Shown here piece by piece: positions 9,132-16,956 of a stretch of DNA of 64,000 nucleotides. Position numbers and translations under genes: made by a program. The notes beneath the pieces were generated by a model that saw only the letters and a list, made by a program, of their open reading frames with translations, was not told the origin of the DNA and did no database searches. How positions within the stretch are numbered: position 1 is the stretch's first letter; every line of letters starts with the position of its first letter. The stretch covers positions 110,157 to 174,156 of the forward strand of contig NZ_JODY01000012.1 of assembly GCF_000718015.1 (NCBI RefSeq), given 5' to 3'. The DNA comes from Streptomyces catenulae. Lineage in GTDB: Bacteria > Actinomycetota > Actinomycetes > Streptomycetales > Streptomycetaceae.

Positions 9132-9361
9132 CGCCGCCCCCGCCGCAGGTCACCGCGGCGCGCCAGCCACACCGCGCCCGGTGTCGCCACGGTCGCCAGC
9201 AGCATCCAGAAGAAGAGGAACGGCAGCCCGAACACGGTCGGTGTGAGCCGGTTGACCAGCGGCAACACGGCGAGGAAGAGGACGTAGGGCAGCAGCAGCC
9301 ACAGCAGCGCCGGGCGCTTGCGGGAGCCCGGGGGCGCGCCGCCGGGTGTCTGATTTCGCAC
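9128..9361 (-). CDS. DUF3311 small membrane protein
   Basis: 77 residues from a GTG start with two hydrophobic helices (ALLWLLLPYVLFLAVLPLVN and FLFFWMLLATVATPGAVW) and basic ends. Size and the 'P.VFGLPFLFFWM' motif fit DUF3311. It overlaps the symporter start by 4 bases, so the pair forms one operon. It is probably a small subunit or assembly partner of the symporter. No clear ribosome binding site is visible before this start. Confidence 0.85.
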   Translation of the reverse strand: MRNQTPGGAPPGSRKRPALLWLLLPYVLFLAVLPLVNRLTPTVFGLPFLFFWMLLATVATPGAVWLARRGDLRRGRR

Positions 9362-9407
9362 GGGGCGAGAGCTTAAGGGGTGGCCCGCCCCCGGCGGCAG
9401 GGTCCGG

Positions 9408-10217
9408 TCAGCGCGGAGTCGTGCTCCGCAGCTCCGCCCAGACGATCAGCCGGTACGTGGAGGTGAACTCCGGGGTGCAGGTCGTCAGGGTGAGATAGGA
9501 GCCCGGGGCGGTGAACCCGTACGCGGGGTGGACGGTGCTGCGCGGGACCGGCGCGAGGACGCCGGTGTCGCCCGGGGTGGTGTGGGGCAGCACGGCGCGG
9601 ACGACATAGCCGAGGACGGCGTCGGCGGTGTCGATACGGACGGTGTCGCCGACCCGCAGCCGGTCGAGGCGGCGGAACGGCTCGCCGTGGGTGTTGCGGT
9701 GCCCGGCCAGCGCGGCGTTGCCCTCGGCGCCGGGCTGCGCGGTGCCCGGGTAGTGCCCCACGTACCCCTTGTCGAGGACCGCGGTCCGGCCGACGCCCTC
9801 GGCGACCGGTACGTCGAGCCCGAGGCGGGGGATGTGCAGGACGGCGTACCCGTCGGTGGCCGGACGCGGCGGCGCGGGCCGGACGGCCGGGGCGCGGGGA
9901 CGCGGGGCCGGGCCCGCCGTCGGCGCGGGCCCGGCGGCGGTCCCGGTGGGCGCGGGTGGCGCGGCGGGCGGGGGCTGCGGGCGGGCCCACCGGCGTTCCA
10001 GCTGTCCGACGCGGTCCTGTGCGGCGTCGTGGGCCTGGCGGTTGGTCCACCACAGCTGGTGGACGACGAGCAGCAGCAGGACCGCCCCGCAGGTGACCGC
10101 CGTCTCGGCGAGCGCCCGCACCGCCCGGCCCGGCGCCCGCCGCCGCCCGCGCACCGCAACCGCCCGCTCCCAGGACCCCTGCACGCGGGCACCGTAGACG
10201 CTACGGGCGGAGGTCAC
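9408..10217 (-). CDS. Class E sortase
   Basis: About 269 residues. After a basic N-terminus there is a single TM segment at about 38-56 (AVTCGAVLLLLVVHQLWW), then a Pro/Ala-rich linker and the sortase beta-barrel from about residue 123. The catalytic residues are visible: His173 in ALAGHRNTHGEPF, Cys247 in LTLTTCTPEF and Arg256 in STYRLIVW. Class E sortases of high-GC Gram-positives cleave LAxTG-type signals and attach proteins to peptidoglycan. The surface protein at 3034-4815, with LAASG, is the nearest candidate substrate. The start (GTG at 10217) is not backed by a clear ribosome binding site; a GTG at 10194 is possible. Confidence 0.9.
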   Translation of the reverse strand: MTSARSVYGARVQGSWERAVAVRGRRRAPGRAVRALAETAVTCGAVLLLLVVHQLWWTNRQAHDAAQDRVGQLERRWARPQPPPAAPPAPTGTAAGPAPTAGPAPRPRAPAVRPAPPRPATDGYAVLHIPRLGLDVPVAEGVGRTAVLDKGYVGHYPGTAQPGAEGNAALAGHRNTHGEPFRRLDRLRVGDTVRIDTADAVLGYVVRAVLPHTTPGDTGVLAPVPRSTVHPAYGFTAPGSYLTLTTCTPEFTSTYRLIVWAELRSTTPR

Positions 10218-10277
10218 CAGGGGCGCGGCCGGGCGGTCCGGACCGGGCCGGGCGCCGCGCCCCTGGCACCGGACGCC

Positions 10278-11591
10278 TCACCAGCCGAACGCCTGCGAGA
10301 CCGCGTAGATGCCCAGCCCGGCCAGCGCGCCGACCACCGTGCCGTTGATCCGGATGAACTGCAGGTCACGCCCGATGTGTGCCTCGATCTTCCGGGAGGT
10401 CTGTTCGGCGTCCCAGGAGGCGACGGTGTCGGTGATCAGGGCGGTGATCTCGTGCTGATAGGTCGTCACGACGTAGACCGCGGCGCCCTCCAGCCAGCCG
10501 TCGACCTTGCCCTGGAGCCGCTCGTCACGGGCGAGGCGCTGTCCGAGGGAGAGCAGGGCGGCGCGGGCCCGCTGCCGCAGTTCGCTGTTCTCGTCCTCCG
10601 CCGCCGCGACGATCATCGCGCGGACCGCGTTCCAGGCGGAGGCGATGAGGTCCTGCACCTCGCCGCGGCCCAGCACCTCCGACTTGAGGCGTTCGACGCG
10701 CGCCCGGGTGTCCGGGTCGGTGCGCAGATCGGTGGCGAAGTCGGTGAGGAAGCGGTCGAGGGCGCCGCGCGCCGGGTGCTCGGGCATGTCGCGCATCTCG
10801 GTGACGAAGCGCAGCAGCTCCTTGTAGACCCGGTCGCCCACCCTCCGGTCGACGAACCGCGGCGTCCAGCCGGGCGCCCCGCCGGAGACCGCGCTCATCA
10901 CCGAGTCGCCGTGGGTGACCAGCCAGTCGTGGGCGCGGGCGCAGACCAGGTCCACCACCCGGCGGTGGCCGCCGTCCGCGACGATCTTGCCGAGCATCGA
11001 GCCGAGCCCCGGCGCGATCTCCTGCGCGTCGGCCCGCCGGGTGATCGCCTCCCCCACGACCGCCTGGACGTCCGCGTCGCGCAGCACGGTCAGCGCGCCG
11101 CGCAGCGCCGTGGACAGCTCGGCGGTCACCCGGTCGGCGTTACGGGGCTCCGCCAGCCAGCCGCCGAGCCGCCGCCCGACGCCGACGGAGCGCAACCGGC
11201 GGCGCACCACCTCGTCGGAGAGGAAGTTCTCCCCGACGAACTCCCCGAGGCTCTGCCCCAGTTGGTCCTTCTTGGTGGGGATGATGGCGGTGTGCGGGAT
11301 GGGCAGCCCCATGGGGCGTTTGAAGAGCGCGGTGACCGCGAACCAGTCGGCCAGCGCACCGACCATGCCCGCCTCGGCCGCCGCGGCCACATATCCGGCC
11401 CAGCCCCCGGCCCCGGACGCCCCCGCCCACCTGGCGAGGACGTAGATCAGCGCGACCGCCAGCAGCAGGCCGGTGGCGATCGTCTTCATCCGCCGGACGG
11501 CCCGGCGTCTGTCCCGGTCGGCGGCGGTCTGCGGGCCGGTGCCGACCGGCAGGGCCGCGTGCGGCGCCGACGTCGTCTGCGTGCGTTCCAT
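10278..11591 (-). CDS. DUF445 family membrane protein
   Basis: 437 residues from the ATG at 11591; an in-frame GTG at 11600 would add three residues. One strong hydrophobic segment lies near the N-terminus (TGLLLAVALIYVLARW) and another at the extreme C-terminus (INGTVVGALAGLGIYAVSQAF). Between them is the DUF445 body, beginning 'AAEAGMVGALADWFAVTALFKRPMGLPIPHTAIIPTKK' in two hallmark pieces (GALADWFAV and IPHTAIIP). The middle is helical and charged, suggesting a long alpha-helical domain between two membrane anchors. Function is unknown in general. It is transcribed divergently from the SGNH hydrolase gene. Confidence 0.9.
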   Translation of the reverse strand: MERTQTTSAPHAALPVGTGPQTAADRDRRRAVRRMKTIATGLLLAVALIYVLARWAGASGAGGWAGYVAAAAEAGMVGALADWFAVTALFKRPMGLPIPHTAIIPTKKDQLGQSLGEFVGENFLSDEVVRRRLRSVGVGRRLGGWLAEPRNADRVTAELSTALRGALTVLRDADVQAVVGEAITRRADAQEIAPGLGSMLGKIVADGGHRRVVDLVCARAHDWLVTHGDSVMSAVSGGAPGWTPRFVDRRVGDRVYKELLRFVTEMRDMPEHPARGALDRFLTDFATDLRTDPDTRARVERLKSEVLGRGEVQDLIASAWNAVRAMIVAAAEDENSELRQRARAALLSLGQRLARDERLQGKVDGWLEGAAVYVVTTYQHEITALITDTVASWDAEQTSRKIEAHIGRDLQFIRINGTVVGALAGLGIYAVSQAFGW

Positions 11592-11935
11592 CCACTCCAC
11601 CGTTCCCGAATCCCGCGGTGCGGCGCACCACGGTCCGGCCGCGCCGCGCCGGGTACCGGCCGCGGGAGGCCGCGTGGGTCAACTGTGACCCACCGGTGGA
11701 ACGAACCACGAGTCCCACGCGTCGGTGCCCTGGGGGGCGCGCAAAGGGCGCCGGGCGCCCCCCGGATCCGCCGTGGGATCATGGCGGGACCGATCGGACC
11801 GCAACGGTGCCGCTGATCGCCGGACCCCCAGGTCCGCCGCCCTCCGAGCCGCGGAAGGCGGCGGCAGCCGAGGCGCCCGGCCGCCCCTGCCCGCCCGGAG
11901 CCCGCGGCTCCGCCGTCCCAGGAGATCCGCCCCGC
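11592..11935. promoter_or_regulatory. Divergent intergenic region with a perfect 20-bp palindrome
   Basis: 344 bases between the divergent DUF445 and SGNH hydrolase genes. It holds a perfect dyad at 11674-11693 (GTGGGTCA, 4-base spacer ACTG, TGACCCAC), a good operator candidate, and a GC-rich hairpin with arms 11732-11740 and 11755-11763. The SGNH hydrolase ribosome binding site AGGAG is at about 11920-11924. I see no gene in this stretch. Confidence 0.5.
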
Positions 11936-13249
11936 ATGAACAAAAGTGTGGGCTACGCCCTGCTCGCCGGTCTGGCGGCCGTGGTGGTGCTCGTCTCGAC
12001 CGCGATCTTCGTCGGCTTCGGCGGCACCGGCGGCTCCTGGGGCAACGACGCCACCCACCGGCCCCGCGACCCGGCGGCGCCCGCCGTCTCCGGCCAGTGG
12101 GTCGGCACCTGGTCCGCCGCGGCAGCCGCCGCCGAGCCGGGCACCCTGGACGGCTACGCGGGCATGTCGATCCGGAACGTCGTGCACACCAGCGTCGGCG
12201 GCTCCAGCGCCCGGATCCAGCTCTCCAACCTCTACGGCACCCGCCCGCTCCCGGTCAGCCACGCCTCCCTGGCGCTCGCCTCGGCGCCCAGCGACCCGAC
12301 GGCGGCGGTCGGCACCATGCGCCGTCTGGCGTTCGGCGGCCGTGCGGCGGTGACCATCCCGGCGGGCGGCGCGGTCACCAGCGACCCGGTCCGGCTCGCC
12401 GTCCCGCAGGACGCCGACCTGCTGGTCACCACGTACTCCCCGTCGCCGTCCGGCCCCGCCACGTACCACCCGTACGCCCGCCAGACGTCGTATCTGGCGC
12501 GCGGTGACCGTACGGAGGACACGACGGGCGCGGCGTACACCGAGCAGAGCCCGTACTGGCGGTATCTGACCGGTGTCGACGTGTGGAGCACCGAGGCGCA
12601 CGGCGCGGTGGTGGTCATCGGCGACTCGATCACCGACGGCATCACCTCCACCGCGGGCGCCAACCACCGCTGGACGGACTTCCTCGCCACCCGGCTGCGC
12701 ACCGAGCCGGGCGCGCCCCGCTACGGCGTCCTCAACCAGGGCATCAGCGGCAACCGCCTGCTGGTCAACGGCTCCCGCTTCTCCCCCAACAACGGCCCCA
12801 GCGTCCTCTCCCGCCTCGACCGGGACGCGTTCTCGCACAGCGGGGTGAAGGCGGTCGTCGTCGAGATCGGCATCAACGACCTGCTCAAGACGCCCCGCCA
12901 GTACGACCCGGAGAAGATCCTCGCCGGGATGCGCCAGGTCGTCCGGGACGCGCACGCCCGCGGGCTGCGGGTGACCGGCGGCACGCTCACCCCGTTCAGC
13001 GGCCACCGCGGCTACACCACCAAGCTCGACGACGTCCGCCGCAAGGTGAACGCCACCATCCGCTCCGGCGCCGTCTTCGACGAGGTCGTCGACTTCGACA
13101 AGGCCCTCCGCGACCCCTGGTCCCCCGAGCGCCTCCGCCCCTCGTACGACTCCGGCGACCATCTCCACCCCAGCGACGAGGGCTACCGCGCGATGGCCGA
13201 CGCGATCAACCTGGACCAGCTGCGGCGGGCGGCCCCGGCGTCGCTGTGA
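11936..13249 (+). CDS. SGNH/GDSL-family hydrolase, membrane-anchored or secreted
   Basis: 437 residues from the ATG at 11936. An N-terminal hydrophobic segment (VGYALLAGLAAVVVLVSTAIFVGF) serves as signal or anchor. A beta-rich domain occupies about 50-215. The SGNH hydrolase domain follows: block I GDSITDG with Ser231, the block II glycine in GISGNRL, block III EIGINDL (GxND) and block V with Asp and His in DHLHPSDEGYRAMA. The family cleaves ester bonds in lipids, acylated sugars or polysaccharides outside the cell. The two-domain layout resembles secreted Streptomyces GDSL esterases of about 400-450 residues. The substrate is not readable. Confidence 0.92.
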   Translation: MNKSVGYALLAGLAAVVVLVSTAIFVGFGGTGGSWGNDATHRPRDPAAPAVSGQWVGTWSAAAAAAEPGTLDGYAGMSIRNVVHTSVGGSSARIQLSNLYGTRPLPVSHASLALASAPSDPTAAVGTMRRLAFGGRAAVTIPAGGAVTSDPVRLAVPQDADLLVTTYSPSPSGPATYHPYARQTSYLARGDRTEDTTGAAYTEQSPYWRYLTGVDVWSTEAHGAVVVIGDSITDGITSTAGANHRWTDFLATRLRTEPGAPRYGVLNQGISGNRLLVNGSRFSPNNGPSVLSRLDRDAFSHSGVKAVVVEIGINDLLKTPRQYDPEKILAGMRQVVRDAHARGLRVTGGTLTPFSGHRGYTTKLDDVRRKVNATIRSGAVFDEVVDFDKALRDPWSPERLRPSYDSGDHLHPSDEGYRAMADAINLDQLRRAAPASL

Positions 13250-13254
13250 GGCGC

Positions 13255-13277
13255 GGGGCGGGGTACCGGCCCGCCCC
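13255..13277. terminator. Bidirectional terminator hairpin
   Basis: Inverted repeat GGGGCGGG (13255-13262) and CCCGCCCC (13270-13277) between the convergent SGNH hydrolase and PNPOx-like genes. Confidence 0.6.
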
Positions 13278-13289
13278 GCCCCTGGTGGG

Positions 13290-13883
13290 TCACCCGGTCG
13301 GCGGCAGCGGCGGCAGCGGCAGGGGCAGCCCCGGCAGGCCGTCCAGGCTGGTCGCGATGTGCGGATTCTTCCGGAAGTACGCGTCGAGCGACTCATCGCT
13401 CTCGCGCGCGAAGCGCGAGCCGTGCAGCGGGCGGTCCCCCTCGTAGGCCATGAAGGGGACGCCGAATCCGCAGCTGTCGCGGATCCGCTCGGCGGTCACG
13501 ACGATGATCGCGCGCAGTCCGTGCCGGGTCGGATCGATGTCCGGGAAGTGCTCCATCAACCCGTCCCACCGCGCGTCGTCGCGGAAGACCGGCTCCCCGC
13601 GACCGTGTACGCGCACGATGGTGGGCGGGCCGTCGAACGCGCACCACATCAGGGTGATGCGGCCGTTCTCCCGGAGGTGCGCGATCGTCTCGGCGGTGCT
13701 GCCGGCGAAATCGAGGTAGGCCACGGTGAGTCCGTCGATCACGGCGAACGAGCCCTTCAGGCCCTTGGGTGAAAGGTTGACGGTGCCGTCGCCGCTCAGC
13801 GGCGCCGTCCCGGTGAAGAAGAGGTGCTGCGCCTCGATGAACGCGCGCAGCCTGCCGTCTATCCGCTCGTAGTTCTTCCCCAT
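13290..13883 (-). CDS. Pyridoxamine 5'-phosphate oxidase-like flavoprotein
   Basis: 197 residues from the ATG at 13883. The split beta-barrel of the PNPOx-like family is suggested by FFTGTAPLSGDGTVNLSPKG, 'VAYLDFAGSTAETIAHLREN', 'RITLMWCAFDGPPTIVRVHG' and 'RDSCGFGVPFM'. Proteins of this type bind FMN or F420 and reduce diverse small molecules; true pyridoxal synthesis is unlikely at this sequence divergence. The C-terminus is a short Leu/Pro repeat (GLPLPLPPLPP). No strong ribosome binding site is seen. It stands alone, convergent with the SGNH hydrolase gene. Confidence 0.88.
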   Translation of the reverse strand: MGKNYERIDGRLRAFIEAQHLFFTGTAPLSGDGTVNLSPKGLKGSFAVIDGLTVAYLDFAGSTAETIAHLRENGRITLMWCAFDGPPTIVRVHGRGEPVFRDDARWDGLMEHFPDIDPTRHGLRAIIVVTAERIRDSCGFGVPFMAYEGDRPLHGSRFARESDESLDAYFRKNPHIATSLDGLPGLPLPLPPLPPTG

Positions 13884-14014
13884 ACGCCGAGTATGGCGAC
13901 CCGGTCCCGCCCGGGTGTGCGGCTCCGGACACCGGACGCGGTCCCTCGGGAGCGGCTGCGGCGGACGGCCCCGGCTCCGCGGTGCGGCGCCGCCCGCCGG
14001 ATACGGGGACGTCC

Positions 14015-14461
14015 CTACGGGTGGTAGATCTCCTCCAGGGCGGTGATCAGGCCCTTGCCGTCGACGCGGTAGGCGAAGTGCGGGGTGTTGCCGAGCTGGT
14101 GGCTCGTCAGCCACTCCGGGGTGACCTTCTTGGTGGTGTTGCCCTCGTAGACCGTGACGGTGGCGCCCCGCGCGAAGCCGAGCGACCGGGCCGCCCCGCT
14201 CGGCGTGTAGACGACGTCCTCGTCGTTGGCGGTGTTGACCTTGCAGGTCTCCGGGGTGACCCGCACGACGACCTTGCCGCCGGTCTTCTTGGCGGAGTGC
14301 AGGTCGAAGAAGTGCCGGTAGCCGGTGGGCGCGTGGCACGGCACCCAGGACGTACCGCGCGCCGCCGTCTGCGGGGCGGCCACGGCGGCACCGGACGCGA
14401 CGGCGACGAGGGCGGCGGCGGAGGCGAGGGAGGCGGCGCCGGAGACGTATCGGTGGTTCAT
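14015..14461 (-). CDS. Small secreted protein of unknown function
   Basis: 148 residues from the ATG at 14461, supported by an AAGGA ribosome binding site. A classical signal peptide (SGAASLASAAALVAVASGAAVAAP) ends with an AVAA cleavage-like site near residue 29. The mature part contains two cysteines (PCHAP and ETCKV) that could form one disulfide, and a mixed alpha/beta composition. I do not recognise a family. It lies upstream, on the same strand, of the PNPOx-like gene but about 130 bases away, so a shared transcript is uncertain. Confidence 0.7.
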   Translation of the reverse strand: MNHRYVSGAASLASAAALVAVASGAAVAAPQTAARGTSWVPCHAPTGYRHFFDLHSAKKTGGKVVVRVTPETCKVNTANDEDVVYTPSGAARSLGFARGATVTVYEGNTTKKVTPEWLTSHQLGNTPHFAYRVDGKGLITALEEIYHP

Positions 14462-14570
14462 GAGCATCCTTGCGACGAAGAACTGCTGACACCCGGAGAG
14501 AGGCCGGGCAACGACGGCACGTTGCACCGGCCGACCCCTATTTCGTCCGCCCCGCGCACACCGGTCCCGC

Positions 14571-14894
14571 TCAGGCGCGGAACGCGTCCCCCTTGACGCC
14601 CGCGACGAAGGACGCGAACGCGGTCGCGGGCACGCTCAGCCGCGGGCCGTCCGGGTCCTTGGAGTCCCGGACGGGAACGACGCCGTGCGAGGCGACGAGG
14701 ACGGCGGTCACCTCGACGCAGGCACCGCCGTTGTTGCTGTGGGTGGACTTGAACCAACGGTCGGCAGAGATCTCGATGCACTGACCGCCGTTGTTGCTGT
14801 ACGAGGACTTGAACCAGCGCTCGGCGGCCACCTCGACGCACTGGCCACCGTTGTCGCTGTACGAGGACTTGAACCATTGCAGGGGCTCGGTCAT
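14571..14894 (-). CDS. DUF397 protein with three tandem N-terminal repeats
   Basis: 107 residues from a GTG/ATG-type start with MTEPLQ. It contains three consecutive 20-residue copies of the DUF397 opening motif (WFKSSYSDNGGQCVEV, WFKSSYSNNGGQCIEI, WFKSTHSNNGGACVEV), but only the last continues into a full DUF397 domain (VPVRDSKDPDGP...SFVAGV). A normal DUF397 protein is about 65 residues, so this one is extended by duplication. DUF397 proteins usually pair with an XRE/DUF5753 regulator, here encoded at 15247-16074. A hairpin separates it from the second DUF397 gene, with which it shares a nearly identical C-terminus. Confidence 0.88.
   Translation of the reverse strand: MTEPLQWFKSSYSDNGGQCVEVAAERWFKSSYSNNGGQCIEISADRWFKSTHSNNGGACVEVTAVLVASHGVVPVRDSKDPDGPRLSVPATAFASFVAGVKGDAFRA
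14701..14880 (-). repeat. Three tandem 60-bp in-frame repeats
   Basis: Three head-to-tail 60-bp units (14701-14760, 14761-14820, 14821-14880) differ at a minority of positions. Each contains the same GAACCA...GAGGACTT...CCGCCGTTGTTGCTGT-like pattern on the plus strand. They triplicate the N-terminal DUF397 motif in the encoded protein and keep the frame. Confidence 0.92.
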
Positions 14895-14984
14895 GACGGC
14901 ACTCCCTTTCGCAGCCTTGTCGGCACGCTCATGGATCGGTCCGAGGGTAGAAGCCCGGCGGCGCCGCCCGCGAGATGGCGAAAC

Positions 14985-15025
14985 AAGCCCCGCCCGCCTC
15001 CGGTCGAGAGGCGGGCGGGGCTTTT
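14985..15025 (-). terminator. Terminator hairpin between the two DUF397 genes
   Basis: Perfect 16-bp inverted repeat (AAGCCCCGCCCGCCTC at 14985-15000 and its complement at 15008-15023), loop CGGTCGA, followed by TTTT on the plus strand. Read on the minus strand it would end the XRE-DUF397 transcript coming from 16.1 kb. Being symmetric, it could also stop plus-strand transcription. Confidence 0.75.
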
Positions 15026-15043
15026 CGTCGTACGCGGTCCGGC

Positions 15044-15250
15044 TCAGGCGCGGAACTCGTCCGCCTTCACGCCCGCCACGAAGGACGCGAAGGCGGTCGC
15101 GGGCACGCTCAGCGCCGGGCCCTGCGGGTCCTTCGAGTCGCGGACGGGGACCACGCCGCGCGAGGCGACGAGGTTAGCGGCGATCTCGATGCAGGCGCCG
15201 CCGTTCTCGCTGTACGAGGACTTGAACCATCGGGGGGATTCGGTCGTCAT
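15044..15250 (-). CDS. DUF397 protein
   Basis: 68 residues, the usual full length for DUF397: WFKSSYSENGGACIEIA, VPVRDSKDPQGP, then AFASFVAGVKADEFRA. Its ATG overlaps the stop of the upstream XRE regulator by 4 bases (ATGA), so the two are co-translated. DUF397 proteins with XRE/DUF5753 partners are abundant in Streptomyces and have been compared with toxin-antitoxin or developmental regulator pairs such as WhiJ and its partners. The C-terminal half is nearly identical to that of the protein at 14571-14894. Confidence 0.92.
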   Translation of the reverse strand: MTTESPRWFKSSYSENGGACIEIAANLVASRGVVPVRDSKDPQGPALSVPATAFASFVAGVKADEFRA

Positions 15251-16074
15251 GGGGAGCCCTTTCGCAACTGCTTGATCATGGCCACGGATTCCGCCTGGGA
15301 GGGCGCTTGGGCCTGTAGTTGATGGTAGGACGTCAACAGAGGCAGCACGAAGGTGATGTCCCGCTCCAGGTGCCCTTGGTGGGCGGATTCCGCGTACGAC
15401 ACGAGTGAACGGTCGGGCAGAGTCAGCAGGTAGAGAGGCAGACTGAGCGGCCGCCGGGCTCCCATGGCGAACGGTGCAACTTGCAGCACAGTGTTCGGTA
15501 GCTCGGAAAACTCAATCAGTCGTTCCAACTGAGCCTCCATGACGCCTCGTTCCCCGACTGGCCGCAGGAGACAGCTCTCGTCCATCATCACGAAGACCAG
15601 CGGCGCGGGCGTCCGGGCGAGGGTGGCCTGCCTCTCCTCGATGAGCGTGATTCGCTCCGCCGCCTGCTCCTCGGTGATCGCCCCGCGTTTCACCACGCTC
15701 TCCAGTAGGGCCGTTGCGTACTCAGGCGTCTGAACGAGTCCCGGTATCACCCCGACCTCGTAAAGGCGGATCTCCGCCGCCTGAGCCTCGTACTCGACGA
15801 ACTGCGGGAAGCCCTCCAGCAGGCCCGAGTGCTGGAGCTTCCGCCACGCGCGTTCGAATTCTTCTCCGGTGCTCAGCGCTACGTCCGCTCGCCGGGCGAG
15901 CGGAAGAGTAGGACGTTTGCGACCAGTTTCCACGGCCGAGATGTGGGTGCCGGAGTACCCCATCCGTTCGGCCAACTCTTCCTGCTTCCAGCCGCGTTCC
16001 TCCCGTGACGTGCGCAGACGCGCCCCGAACGCCGCCTCCGGCGAGCTGTCCGGGTCCAACTCCTTGCGATTCAC
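15247..16074 (-). CDS. XRE-family regulator with DUF5753 domain
   Basis: 275 residues from the GTG at 16074 (NRKELDPDSS..., a start commonly seen in this family). The frame stays open to a GTG at 16137, and a GGGGAGG sits between the two, so the start is uncertain. The helix-turn-helix lies at about 14-70 (LRTSREERGWKQEELAERMG, YSGTHISAVETGRKRPTL). The rest is DUF5753, with the hallmarks 'YEVGVIPGLVQTPEYA' and 'RQATLARTP'. It binds DNA and is expected to be antagonised by its DUF397 partner, to which it is coupled by ATGA. The GC content is visibly lower than its neighbours, a sign of transfer. Confidence 0.9.
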   Translation of the reverse strand: MNRKELDPDSSPEAAFGARLRTSREERGWKQEELAERMGYSGTHISAVETGRKRPTLPLARRADVALSTGEEFERAWRKLQHSGLLEGFPQFVEYEAQAAEIRLYEVGVIPGLVQTPEYATALLESVVKRGAITEEQAAERITLIEERQATLARTPAPLVFVMMDESCLLRPVGERGVMEAQLERLIEFSELPNTVLQVAPFAMGARRPLSLPLYLLTLPDRSLVSYAESAHQGHLERDITFVLPLLTSYHQLQAQAPSQAESVAMIKQLRKGSP

Positions 16075-16180
16075 GACTCGATCACCAACTTTTCCTCCCC
16101 CTGACACACGTTGAACGGCCCTCTCAACGTAGGCCACGCTGCATCTCCCGGTAGTGGAATGGCTACAGAGAGGAACGATC

Positions 16181-16438
16181 GTGGCAGTCGAACGTAAGTC
16201 CGGGGAGCGCGATCAGGTCCCTTACCGTCCTCAGCCCGGCGAGCTGGTCGCCGATGCCGAGCGTCGCTGTCTCGGTGTTGCCAAGGGGGAGTTGGCCGGG
16301 GCGTGGTCGCTGCGGTCGCTGACCGGTGGCGTGGAGTGGGTGGTTGATGCCGCGCACATCCGCCGTCCGTCTCATGCCGAGCGGCTGATCGCGGGGATCA
16401 CGCTGGTCAACGCGCGCAGTCGGGGGGAGATCCTGTGA
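16181..16438 (+). CDS. Hypothetical protein beside the XRE/DUF397 pair
   Basis: 85 residues from the GTG at 16181, preceded by GAGAGGAA at proper spacing. I do not recognise a named family. It is a small soluble protein with the core 'GELVADAERRCLGVAKGELAG' and 'GGVEWVVDAAHIRRP'. It is divergent from the XRE regulator, with about 106 bases between starts, and overlaps the next gene by 4 bases. Similar pairs of small proteins often lie divergently from DUF397/XRE genes in Streptomyces, so a regulatory link to 15247-16074 is plausible. Confidence 0.7.
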   Translation: MAVERKSGERDQVPYRPQPGELVADAERRCLGVAKGELAGAWSLRSLTGGVEWVVDAAHIRRPSHAERLIAGITLVNARSRGEIL

Positions 16439-16893
16439 CCGGCTATCTCGCGGAAGTGCGCCTCTCCGGGCGGGTGTCCGCGTACGGGGAGGGTGCCACG
16501 TACACCGTCGGCGCGCTGTGGACGGTCTCGCCGGTGCTGGCCGTCCGGTGGTTGCGGGGCCAGGCTCTGCGGTTGGCGGAGCGGGGGCGGCCGGAGTCGG
16601 TGCGGTCGCCGTGGGGGTGGTTGACGCGGGGGGCGGTGGAGGCGCCGGATCAGGCCGCGCGGGTGCGGGCGTGGGCGTGGGATGCGGGTGAGGAGCGGGC
16701 GGCGCGGGAGCACATCAAGCGGGGGCATGCGCTGTTCGTCACCGTTCCGGACGCCGACCGTACGTACACGTTGAGCATCTGGCCAGGTCAGCCGCCGGGT
16801 GGTGACGAGCGGACGCGACCGGAGCCGTTCCGGCACCGCGTCGGCGGGCTCAGCCACCCGCTGTACATCCTCGCCGAGGACCCGTGGCGATAG
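16435..16893 (+). CDS. Hypothetical protein, second gene of a two-gene operon
   Basis: 152 residues. Its GTG start overlaps the stop of the previous gene (GTGA), so the two are coupled. It is soluble, with no signal peptide, TM segment or recognisable motif. It contains four tryptophans in 'ALWTVSPVLAVRWLRGQAL' and 'WGWLTRGAVEA', and 'ARVRAWAWDAGEE' later. No family name comes to mind. The gene ends at a strong bidirectional terminator. Position suggests it belongs to the same accessory patch as the XRE/DUF397 genes. Confidence 0.65.
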   Translation: MTGYLAEVRLSGRVSAYGEGATYTVGALWTVSPVLAVRWLRGQALRLAERGRPESVRSPWGWLTRGAVEAPDQAARVRAWAWDAGEERAAREHIKRGHALFVTVPDADRTYTLSIWPGQPPGGDERTRPEPFRHRVGGLSHPLYILAEDPWR

Positions 16894-16922
16894 CAGGTGG
16901 GCCAGGCGGCGGTCCCGGGGTG

Positions 16923-16952
16923 CGGGCCCGCCGCCTCCCCGCGGCGGGCCCG
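16923..16952. terminator. Bidirectional terminator hairpin
   Basis: Perfect 12-bp arms CGGGCCCGCCGC (16923-16934) and GCGGCGGGCCCG (16941-16952) around CTCCCC, between convergent genes ending at 16893 and 16957. Confidence 0.85.
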
Positions 16953-16956
16953 GTGG

